A stretch of DNA of 8,015 nucleotides from Chloroflexota bacterium. Lineage in GTDB: Bacteria > Chloroflexota > UBA11872 > VXNJ01. The notes under the pieces are model-generated. The model was not told the DNA's origin, made no database searches, and saw only the letters and a program-made list of their open reading frames with translations. Positions 1 through 6,197 of this stretch are shown here, one piece after another. Every line of letters starts with the position of its first letter. The stretch's first letter is position 1. The position numbers and the translations under genes were made by a program. The stretch covers positions 1-8,015 of the forward strand of contig JAPOVO010000500.1 in assembly GCA_026708165.1 (NCBI GenBank). The letters run 5' to 3'.

Positions 1-2447
1 AACACGTGAGCCACAATGTATAGTGGCGCTCTTGGTGGTGCTCCAATTTCCCCGCGTTGGTAATACTGGGTCAGGGAGCCGCTGGTCTCCTCAAAGACCT
101 CTGATATTGGCAGCCCCCACCGCTCGATCCCGCCTGTGCTCTCAAAATGCCGCTTGAATTCCGCTATCAAGGTCTGCCCGTCAACGACGACCGCGAGATT
201 GGGGACGTTATGTCTAAGATCCACGGTCGCCCCCGACGGGTCGACCACATAGAGATTCGACACAACCGTTGCGGCGCCGATGCTCGAAGGCTCCACCGTC
301 ACGGGCCGTGTTTGGGGAACGGGCGTAGCCGTTACAGGCGTTGTAGCGACAGGCGTAGTAACGGCCGTCGTGACCGGCCCGGGAGTGCCCCCAGTAGCCC
401 AGTACACCCACATTCCGTGACGATCCGTACCGATGAAGACATTCCTGTCATTGGCGAAATCCGGCGATATCCCGATCGCAATTATCTCGGTGTTGGGCAA
501 GCCGTTCGTAATTGGATGCCAGTTCGCGCCGCCGTCGACCGACTGCATAACCACCCCGCCTTGGCCCGCCGAAGAAGTGAACGCGGCCCGGCTGGCTGGG
601 AAATCCGGCGCAAACGCCACCGTCGACACCGCCTGAGTTACAGACGTTGCGCTCCAGACTTGACCTCCGTCCCTCGTTATGAAGACGCCGCCATCGGTCG
701 CCGCAAGCACCGTCCTGTCTGAAGAGAATGATGGGGAAACAGCAAGTTGATGGACCATCAGGTTCCCAAGCCCGTTATTGACGAGATCCCACGACTGTCC
801 CCGCGTCAGACTCCTGAAAACACCGGAACTGCGGCTGGCGACAAAGACCGTCCCGTCGGAGCCATAGGCGGGCGAAGGAGCGATCGACGTTATGGCTGCC
901 CCCGACGCGACGCCCAGCACGTGAATCCACTCGGCTCCGGCCAGCACCGATCGCGCCAGCCCGCTGGCGCCGCCCACGAATACGGTGAGGTCGCCGCGCG
1001 TGTTATGGAAAACGGGGGAAGTAGCGACGTCCAACGGGTTGGCGCTGAGTTGGCTATCCTCCAAACCGGAATCCTGCTTCAACCAGGAATTCCCAGCCCC
1101 CGCGAACGTTCGATGGACACCTTCTCCCTCAAGCGCGACGAAAATCGTGCCGTCGTCGGCGTAACTCGGCGAAACGGCCATGGCCTGAACGTCCAGCCCG
1201 GGCAAGTTCCAGGTGATATTCGACCAGGTCGCGCCCCGGTCCTCCGACTTCAGCACTCCGCTCTGGGTGCCGACGAACAATGTACTGTCAGAGCGATAGT
1301 TGTTAGAGAACCCCATGGTCGAGACTCTTGCCGTGGTGAGACCGGACCCGATCTCCGACCATTTTTCGCCGCCGTTCGTGGATCGAAACACTCCGCCCTG
1401 ACCGCCTCCGGCGAAGATGGTCTGATCGGACCGAAAATCGTTGGATAGACTGATCGACGTGATGCTGTGTCGTTCAAGCCCCTCATTGAAATCCTTCCAG
1501 GAGGATCCTCTGTTTGTCGACCGGAAGAAGCCTCCGGTAGCGGTTCCGGCATAGATTCCACTGTCCCCCCCGAAGTTGGGGGAAAAAACAACCGTTTCGA
1601 CGGCGCCCTGGCCGGTAAGACCGGAGGACGACCATTTGTCCCCCCTGTTCTCGGTTCGGTAGAGGCCGTGTCCTTTGGTCCCCAAAAAGGCCAGTCCGTC
1701 GGCATCGAACTTCGGCCCCAGCGTTACGAAACCTATGCTGCGGCCTCCGGGCAGCCCCGAGTTCTTTTCTTTCCAGGTGGCTCCTGAGTCGCGGCTTCGA
1801 AAAACATGAGAGTCGGTCCAAACCACCATCGTTAAGTGGCCCCCGGCCCCAGGCGTAACTTGAATCCCCTTCAAATCGGTGCGCGTGAGACCGCTGCTCG
1901 GCAGAGAGCTCCACGTGGATCCGGCGTCGTTCGACCTGTAGACGCCGAACCCGTCTGTCGCCGCGAAAACCGTCTGGTTGGCCACGAAGGCCGGCGCGAA
2001 CGCGACGCCGGTCACGCCGCTGTCCGGAAGGCCCGAGGTAACTCTTGACCAGTTCCCCGCCCCGTCGCCGCTCCGGAAGAGTCCCGTAGGAGTCGACGCA
2101 AACACCAGTAGATCGAATTCGAAGCGTGGCGAAACCGCAAGGTTCGACACTCGAAGATCCAGCAGACCGGAGTTCCGCTCCTGGAATGTGGTGCCGCCGT
2201 CGATGCTCCGGTAAACGCCGCCCGTATCGGAGGCGAAGAAGACATTGTTGCTGGAGGCGTAGAACGGCGTCGCCTGCGTCGCCGTGGCGCGGCCGGCCGG
2301 GATATTCCCCACGCTCACCCATTGGCCGGCTAGACCGATAGCCCGCGCGTCCTCGGCTACCAGGGCGACGAGCACTACCAGAAGTGCGGTCAAGCTAGTC
2401 ACCGCTAGAAACGGAATTCGCTTCCGAGCCGATTGAGCGATCGGCAT
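1..2447 (-). CDS. Secreted Asp-box (BNR/sortilin-like) repeat protein, partial at its C-terminus
   Basis: The frame is open from the ATG at 2447 to the window edge: 815 codons with no stop seen. Residues 11-31 are hydrophobic after a basic start and are followed by the signal-peptidase-like site ARA before Ile37, so the protein is probably exported. Residues 60-683 hold about 13 Asp-box units (S-x-D-x-G-x-T-W) beginning near 81, 126, 172, 218, 265, 310, 356, 401, 447, 500, 546, 591 and 636. Each is preceded by a strand such as VFASDTGGVYRS. Those near 447 and 500 are degenerate and are spaced about 53 residues apart instead of 46. Such repeats form beta-propeller blades, as in sialidases, sortilin and Ycf48-like proteins; no catalytic residues can be assigned. 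Residues 687-719 are a Thr/Pro/Val-rich linker. The rest is a C-terminal module (FKRHFESTGG, WGLPISEVF, QYYQRG) that I associate with Chloroflexota surface proteins. AAGGCGAGG lies 5 nt before the ATG. The substrate is unknown; a surface binding or structural role is inferred. Confidence 0.9.
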   Translation of the reverse strand, partial: MPIAQSARKRIPFLAVTSLTALLVVLVALVAEDARAIGLAGQWVSVGNIPAGRATATQATPFYASSNNVFFASDTGGVYRSIDGGTTFQERNSGLLDLRVSNLAVSPRFEFDLLVFASTPTGLFRSGDGAGNWSRVTSGLPDSGVTGVAFAPAFVANQTVFAATDGFGVYRSNDAGSTWSSLPSSGLTRTDLKGIQVTPGAGGHLTMVVWTDSHVFRSRDSGATWKEKNSGLPGGRSIGFVTLGPKFDADGLAFLGTKGHGLYRTENRGDKWSSSGLTGQGAVETVVFSPNFGGDSGIYAGTATGGFFRSTNRGSSWKDFNEGLERHSITSISLSNDFRSDQTIFAGGGQGGVFRSTNGGEKWSEIGSGLTTARVSTMGFSNNYRSDSTLFVGTQSGVLKSEDRGATWSNITWNLPGLDVQAMAVSPSYADDGTIFVALEGEGVHRTFAGAGNSWLKQDSGLEDSQLSANPLDVATSPVFHNTRGDLTVFVGGASGLARSVLAGAEWIHVLGVASGAAITSIAPSPAYGSDGTVFVASRSSGVFRSLTRGQSWDLVNNGLGNLMVHQLAVSPSFSSDRTVLAATDGGVFITRDGGQVWSATSVTQAVSTVAFAPDFPASRAAFTSSAGQGGVVMQSVDGGANWHPITNGLPNTEIIAIGISPDFANDRNVFIGTDRHGMWVYWATGGTPGPVTTAVTTPVATTPVTATPVPQTRPVTVEPSSIGAATVVSNLYVVDPSGATVDLRHNVPNLAVVVDGQTLIAEFKRHFESTGGIERWGLPISEVFEETSGSLTQYYQRGEIGAPPRAPLYIVAHV

Positions 2448-2503
2448 TTTAGCCTCGCCTTACAAATGCCGGGCGCCAATCCGGCTTGAAATACCCAAAT
2501 GAA

Positions 2504-2574
2504 GTAATGACATTTTTCGCTTCAACCTCGGTTATGTCAATTGTGGATCGATGTTCTCCAATGCCTGTCATTAC
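2504..2574. promoter_or_regulatory. 9-bp inverted repeat in the divergent promoter region (candidate operator pair)
   Basis: GTAATGACA at 2504-2512 is the exact reverse complement of TGTCATTAC at 2566-2574, with 53 bp between them. A further TGTCA lies at 2535-2539, inside the putative minus-strand -35 box. The left arm overlaps the start region of the minus-strand promoter. The right arm overlaps TACAAT (2572-2577), a possible -10 for the plus-strand dehydrogenase, although no convincing -35 precedes that box. Two operators for one regulator, or a looped complex, is an inference. Confidence 0.35.
2512..2540 (-). promoter_or_regulatory. Sigma-70-like promoter for the Asp-box protein gene
   Basis: On the minus strand, TTGACA (2540-2535) is a perfect -35 box. 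After a 17-bp spacer comes AAAAAT (2517-2512), which matches four of six bases of TATAAT. Transcription would start near 2505 and leave a leader of about 58 nt before the ATG at 2447. Confidence 0.5.
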
Positions 2575-2659
2575 AATTTCGGAGCGCGCTAGCGCCTGTA
2601 AATTGAGTAAAACCTGGGAGCGGCGGCAACTCCAGCAGCCGAAGTACACCGGGTGAAAC

Positions 2660-2667
2660 GGAAGGAG
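2660..2667 (+). promoter_or_regulatory. Strong ribosome binding site fixing the dehydrogenase start
   Basis: GGAAGGAG ends 6 nt before the ATG at 2674. It lies inside the extra seven codons that would be added by starting at the in-frame GTG at 2653, so the ATG at 2674 is preferred. That ATG also puts the Rossmann strand directly at the N-terminus, as is usual in this family. Confidence 0.8.
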
Positions 2668-2673
2668 TATGCA

Positions 2674-3573
2674 ATGAACGTAAGCTTCATAGGTTTGGGC
2701 CTCATGGGAAGCCGGATGGCCAGAAACCTGATCAACGCTGGCCATCGCGTAACCGTTCACAATCGAAGCCAGGCCGTGGTCGATGAGTTCGTGGCGGAAG
2801 GCGCCCTGCGCGCATCCTCAACCGCGGAAGCAGCGCAGGCTTCCGAATTCATCATGACCGCCCTTCCAACACCTCAGACTGTCCAGGACGTCTTCTTGGG
2901 CCCCGACGGCATCGTCGCGAACGCCCGCGACGGGGCGATCTTGATCGACTTCAGCACAAACGGACCCGATACCGCCAGGCGCTGCGCCGAAGCCGCCTAT
3001 GCTCGCGGACTCGGCTATCTCGACGCGCCGATGAGCGGTGGGCCAGCCGGAGCCGAGGCTGGCACACTCTCAATCATGACGGGCGGGGAGAAGGCTCACT
3101 TCGAAGCTAGCCTGGGGCTTTTGGAAGTCCTGGGGCAAAGAGAGAAGATCTTCCATTGCGGAGCGGTAGGAGCCGGTTCGGTCGTCAAGCTGGCCAATCA
3201 ACTTCTCGTAGGTGTCGCCAACGCCGCGTGCGCCGAGGCTTTCGTTATGGCCGCGAAGTATGGGCTCGACGTTAGCCAACTCTACGAAATTCTCAATGGC
3301 GCGATGGGGCAAAGCGCCGTAATGACTTGGACTATCCCGGACAGCACGCTCAAGCGCGATTTTTCGCCGCGGTTCGCGGTTGATCTAATAACAAAAGACC
3401 TCGGGCTTATCACAGACTTCGGAAAAGAGCAGGGAGTAAGACTCGCCATGGCCACGATGGCCGACTTGCTGCACCGCGAAGCTCAGGCTCAAGGAGAGGG
3501 TGAAAACAACCTCAGTGCCGTTATACGGCCTCTCGAGCGTCTCGCGGGCGTCGAGGTCGGCTCGGTCGACTAA
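2674..3573 (+). CDS. NAD(P)-dependent beta-hydroxyacid dehydrogenase (3-hydroxyisobutyrate dehydrogenase / tartronate semialdehyde reductase family)
   Basis: This is a 299-residue cytosolic oxidoreductase of the usual family length. The Rossmann fingerprint GLGLMG is at residues 7-12. The substrate-binding signature DAPMSGG is at 117-123. The helix GAGSVVKLANQ carries the predicted catalytic Lys172 and Asn175, and KDLGL at 241-245 is the conserved motif of the C-terminal helical domain. The family reversibly oxidises a beta-hydroxy acid such as 3-hydroxyisobutyrate, or reduces tartronate or succinic semialdehydes; the exact substrate cannot be read from sequence. Strand beta-2 ends in Asn30-Arg31-Ser32 rather than an acidic residue, which suggests a preference for NADP(H). 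The gene is monocistronic in this window and faces the MFS gene tail to tail, their stop codons overlapping in CTAA. An imine reductase or other paralogue is less likely because Lys172 is present. Confidence 0.9.
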   Translation: MNVSFIGLGLMGSRMARNLINAGHRVTVHNRSQAVVDEFVAEGALRASSTAEAAQASEFIMTALPTPQTVQDVFLGPDGIVANARDGAILIDFSTNGPDTARRCAEAAYARGLGYLDAPMSGGPAGAEAGTLSIMTGGEKAHFEASLGLLEVLGQREKIFHCGAVGAGSVVKLANQLLVGVANAACAEAFVMAAKYGLDVSQLYEILNGAMGQSAVMTWTIPDSTLKRDFSPRFAVDLITKDLGLITDFGKEQGVRLAMATMADLLHREAQAQGEGENNLSAVIRPLERLAGVEVGSVD

Positions 3574-4832
3574 GAGCCGTCAGCCGCGGCGGCCAGGGGC
3601 TGGCGTCCAACCCCAACCCAAAATGCGCCGGTCACTAGAGCCGCCGCCAGAGCCAGCCCCATCCAGCCAAGCAGCTCCATTCCGCCCCAGGCGAACATCA
3701 ACCCGGAGCCGAGACCGCCCGTTGCAGCCGTGACCGATACGAAAGCGTCGCCGACGCCCTGCGTTCGTCCGCGTTCGCTCGGCGCGAGACCCTGGACCAG
3801 GAGCGACGAGCCGGATACGAACGTGAAATTCCAACCCAGCCCCAGCAGAAACATCACGACCATGGTGACCGCAAAATCATCGGCGATAGCCGCCAGCAAT
3901 CCGGTCGTAATTAGCATGAAGGCCCCGGCCACCATGACGGGTATCGGACTGAACCGGTCGACCAGCCACCCTGTCATCCACGCCAGCCCAAACATCCCGA
4001 TCGTGTGAGACAGCATCGCCAACGAGATTGCCAGGGTTCGCTGGCCCCCCTCGTTCATATACAACGGAGTCATGGTCATTATCATTGCCATCACGACTTG
4101 ACCGATCATCATCGACGAGACGGCCAGCCTGGCCCGTGGGCTGCGAACTATGCTCATCACCACGTGCCCTCTGCCCGTGCGAACAGGAGCACCTGGCGTC
4201 TGTGGCCGACCGCGATCGCTGGACTGCAGGATTTGGAGGGGGTCGGGACGCACCAGACCGAGAATTATTGACGATGACACCAGCGAAAACACGGCGGCCA
4301 CGATCCACGGCCCCGCCAGCCAGCTAATATCCACCGCAACCGTGAAGCGTTCGGATAGCGAGACAAGCAAAGGTCCCGCGATAGCTCCGATTGTGCCCGA
4401 GAACACGATCAACCCTATTACCCTTGCGCGACGGCCCTCGGCGTGAACCTCCGCGGCGGCGAAGCGAGACTGGTCGGAGCCGCCTCGCGCCATTCCGAAG
4501 ATGAGCGCGGCCACGACGAATAGCGCGTAAGACTCGATCAGCACCGACAGTGTGGCGAGCGTCGCGCCGAATGTGCCTAACAGATAGGCCAACGCGATAG
4601 CCGGCCGCCGGCCCGCTCTGTCCATGATGATCCCTATGGGATACGCCGACGCTCCCCTTCCCACGTAAAGCATCGCCGCGGGAACTCCGGCGAAAACCGC
4701 GGATCCTCCCAGCTCTGCTCCAATTATGGAAGCCACGGTGAACGACGCGATGCCCGCCGCCGAGTAGAAGGCCTGTGCGAAGAAAAGCGCCCCTGTGATC
4801 CGCCAGCGGACTAGCGGCGCCGCGGGTTCCAT
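3570..4832 (-). CDS. MFS transporter, 12 transmembrane segments
   Basis: This is a 420-residue inner-membrane secondary transporter, probably an efflux or solute permease with unknown substrate. It is hydrophobic throughout, in two six-helix halves joined by a polar cytoplasmic loop at about residues 194-231. Motif A in loop 2-3 is intact (Gly67, Asp71, Arg72, Gly74, Arg75, Arg76, in GIIMDRAGRR). The second half carries a weaker copy, GWLVDRF, at about 288-294. A further recognisable stretch is LGWNFTFVSG near 332-341. The ATG at 4832 is preferred over the adjacent in-frame TTG at 4835; neither has a clear Shine-Dalgarno. It lies 70 bp downstream of the PHP gene on the same strand with no terminator visible between them, so co-transcription is likely. 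Its 3' end overlaps the dehydrogenase stop, so any terminator would lie inside that gene. Confidence 0.9.
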   Translation of the reverse strand: MEPAAPLVRWRITGALFFAQAFYSAAGIASFTVASIIGAELGGSAVFAGVPAAMLYVGRGASAYPIGIIMDRAGRRPAIALAYLLGTFGATLATLSVLIESYALFVVAALIFGMARGGSDQSRFAAAEVHAEGRRARVIGLIVFSGTIGAIAGPLLVSLSERFTVAVDISWLAGPWIVAAVFSLVSSSIILGLVRPDPLQILQSSDRGRPQTPGAPVRTGRGHVVMSIVRSPRARLAVSSMMIGQVVMAMIMTMTPLYMNEGGQRTLAISLAMLSHTIGMFGLAWMTGWLVDRFSPIPVMVAGAFMLITTGLLAAIADDFAVTMVVMFLLGLGWNFTFVSGSSLLVQGLAPSERGRTQGVGDAFVSVTAATGGLGSGLMFAWGGMELLGWMGLALAAALVTGAFWVGVGRQPLAAAADGS

Positions 4833-4902
4833 CAACCGGCCAGATCGACTGGTAAGGCGAACAGACTGCCGCTCCGCCCCACGCGGGAATCAAGACCGCC
4901 GG

Positions 4903-5745
4903 TCACGCCGGCACAGCCGCAACTAGGTCCAGTAGCGGTTCGAGAAGCTCGTCGGGCGGCGCGAATCCCGTCAAATCCGATTTCGCGAGTCTGGCGGCTT
5001 GCGCCTCTCCGTGATAGTCCCAGCCGCCGGTCATCACGAGACCGTGTCGTTCAGCCAAACGCTTCAAGTTCTCCACGTTGCCGGTCAAATGAGCGTTCCG
5101 GTTGTAAACCTCTATCCCCTGCAGGCCTGCCTCGATCATCTCCGGCAACAGAGCAAGATCGCTCTCCCATGGGTGCGCCAGCACGGACACGGCGCCGGAA
5201 TCCCGGAGCATTTGGATCAACTCGACAACTGGCCACTGGTTCTCCGTCACATCGGGCAGAGCGGCCGGCCCCTCGGGCCCGAAAAGCCGGGTGAACTCCT
5301 CGATCAACCGGTCAAGACTTGACAGGTAACCGAGATCTTTCATCTCGGCCACAACGTGGCTCACGAGCGGCGTCCCGGATGCTGCCCTGTCCAACACGGA
5401 GTCCGGGTCAAGCTCGAACCCCTCCTTCGCAAGGCATTCAAGAACTATCAGGAGGCTCTCGGTTCGGAAGCGCCTGTAGTCTCGTTCCGCCGTCGCTATC
5501 GCAGGACCGGGACGACCACCGAAATACCCCAGCACGTGAGGCCCTTCGCAGGCTTCAAATTCGACTCCCGGGATGAACCGCACACCCGCTTCGGCTGCGA
5601 AACGCGCGCACTCATCGAGACCGGCGGTCGTGTCGTGATCTGTCAGCGCCATCGCCGTCAGACTCAGCGAAACTGCCCGCTCAACCAGTTCAGCGGGCGT
5701 GCTGGTACCGTCGGAGTAGATCGAGTGTTGGTGAAGGTCTACCAA
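4903..5745 (-). CDS. PHP-domain metal-dependent phosphoesterase (TrpH/YciV type)
   Basis: This 280-residue protein carries the polymerase-and-histidinol-phosphatase metal-site motifs in order. They are DLHQHS with His5 and His7, SDG with Asp12, LTDHD at 34-38, GVEFEA with Glu62, PHVLGYF with His70, SHVVAEM with His130, LAHP with His191, and GWDYHG with Asp243 and His245. The layout matches the TrpH/YciV branch, whose studied members hydrolyse nucleoside 3',5'-bisphosphates or act as 5'-3' exonucleases on short RNA (RNase AM). Phosphatase or exonuclease activity is therefore the family-based call. The long insert at about 92-180 is normal for this branch. The first canonical start is TTG at 5745, preceded by AAGGGG 11 nt upstream. 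An in-frame ATT at 5751 fits the ribosome site spacing better, and TAG closes the frame further upstream at 5781. It probably leads a transcript with the MFS gene. Confidence 0.9.
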   Translation of the reverse strand: MVDLHQHSIYSDGTSTPAELVERAVSLSLTAMALTDHDTTAGLDECARFAAEAGVRFIPGVEFEACEGPHVLGYFGGRPGPAIATAERDYRRFRTESLLIVLECLAKEGFELDPDSVLDRAASGTPLVSHVVAEMKDLGYLSSLDRLIEEFTRLFGPEGPAALPDVTENQWPVVELIQMLRDSGAVSVLAHPWESDLALLPEMIEAGLQGIEVYNRNAHLTGNVENLKRLAERHGLVMTGGWDYHGEAQAARLAKSDLTGFAPPDELLEPLLDLVAAVPA

Positions 5746-5820
5746 TCGAATTGGCGCCCCTTGGCGGTAGACATATCCCTAGAGTTTAGGTTCAACGTCA
5801 GGATCGCGTCCTCGACCTCG

Positions 5821-5833
5821 ACGCATAATGCGT
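5821..5833. promoter_or_regulatory. Palindrome ACGCATAATGCGT at the -35 region of the riboswitch promoter
   Basis: Six-base arms, ACGCAT and ATGCGT, flank a single central A at 5827. The centre lies 20 bp upstream of the proposed -10 box at 5847, in the place of the missing -35 element and also upstream of the divergent PHP gene. A protein-binding site is possible; it could also be chance. Confidence 0.3.
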
Positions 5834-5843
5834 TGGCACACGG

Positions 5844-5852
5844 TGTTATACT
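5844..5852 (+). promoter_or_regulatory. Extended -10 promoter for the SAM-riboswitch operon
   Basis: TGTTATACT combines an extended TGn element with TATACT, five of six bases of TATAAT. No good -35 box lies 16-18 bp upstream, as is common for extended -10 promoters. Transcription would begin near 5859, about 30 nt before the first riboswitch stem, which fits the next element. Confidence 0.5.
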
Positions 5853-5888
5853 GCCCGCCACAACCGAATAAAGTGTGCTCTCGGTCCC

Positions 5889-5996
5889 ATCTTATTCAGA
5901 GTGGTGGAGGGAAACGGCCCTGAGAAGCCCGGCAACCGGTCATCTCGGTGATACGGTGCCAACTCCGGTAGGTGGCTAGCCTGCGAGATAAGAGAG
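5889..5996 (+). promoter_or_regulatory. SAM-I (S-box) riboswitch aptamer
   Basis: The sequence follows the S-box consensus. The closing stem P1 pairs TCTTAT (5890-5895) with ATAAGA (5988-5993). CAGAG of the kink-turn region follows at 5897-5901, then GGAGGG, GGCCC and TGAGAAG. The near-invariant GGCAACC is at 5931-5937. A short P3 (ATC/GAT) precedes GGTGCCAACTCC (5955-5966), the counterpart of GGTGCTAAATCC in Bacillus S-boxes, and a final stem-loop (5967-5984) closes the junction. Family knowledge: it binds S-adenosylmethionine and normally turns transcription off. Here it precedes a terminator and the ThrC-like/CysO-like pair, so that pair should be expressed when SAM is low. Confidence 0.93.
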
Positions 5997-6013
5997 AAGG
6001 CCACGAATCTGTG

Positions 6014-6041
6014 GAACCCCTTCTGATGGGGTTCTTCTTAT
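6014..6041 (+). terminator. Riboswitch-controlled intrinsic terminator
   Basis: GAACCCC (6014-6020) pairs with GGGGTTC (6028-6034) around the loop TTCTGAT, followed by TTCTTAT. The alternative antiterminator is visible. ATAAGA (5988-5993), the 3' strand of P1, can pair with TCTTAT (6036-6041). AGAAGG (5995-6000) can pair with CCTTCT (6019-6024), and CCAC/GTGG (6001-6004/6011-6014) closes the inside of the same nested structure. SAM-stabilised P1 would sequester ATAAGA and let the terminator form. Confidence 0.85.
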
Positions 6042-6197
6042 GCTGTGGCCCCTCTGGTAGAGGAAGGAAAGATCGCATTGGTTCTAGGTACGTTCGGCGG
6101 AATTGCCGACATGCGCCGCTCCGGCTGTGCCATCGCGCTTAGCCGGATCTCCCCGATGCGTTTTCTTGACCAATCCAAAAGCTGAGGAACAACTGAC
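6042..6197 (+). other. Leader between the terminator and the ThrC-like gene, with a possible short ORF
   Basis: This 156-nt stretch has no recognisable gene. GTGGCC (6045-6050) can pair with GGCCAC (5999-6004), giving a second alternative fold for the read-through RNA. A 35-codon frame runs from TTG at 6078 to TGA at 6183-6185. AGGAAGGA (6061-6068) sits 9 nt before that TTG, and the TGA overlaps the GAGGA ribosome site (6184-6188) of the next gene. Whether it is translated is unknown. Confidence 0.3.

Noticed and set aside
291..393. Short recurring GTAGCGAC/GGCGTAG-like units suggestive of a DNA tandem repeat or CRISPR
   Set aside because: They translate as the Thr/Pro/Val linker of the Asp-box protein; unit length is irregular and there are no unique spacers.
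147..2341. Many plus-strand and other-frame ORFs of 60-280 codons antisense to, or inside, the Asp-box gene
   Set aside because: They are rich in Arg and Pro with no recognisable domains, and they overlap a single 815-codon frame with a signal peptide and regular repeats. GC-rich coding DNA commonly opens such frames.
4324..4893. 189-codon minus-strand ORF overlapping the MFS start
   Set aside because: It is in another frame of the MFS gene and lacks hydrophobic segments or motifs; the MFS frame explains the region.
5356..5871. 171-codon plus-strand ORF opposite the PHP gene
   Set aside because: It has no recognisable domain and lies antisense to a frame with a complete set of PHP metal ligands.
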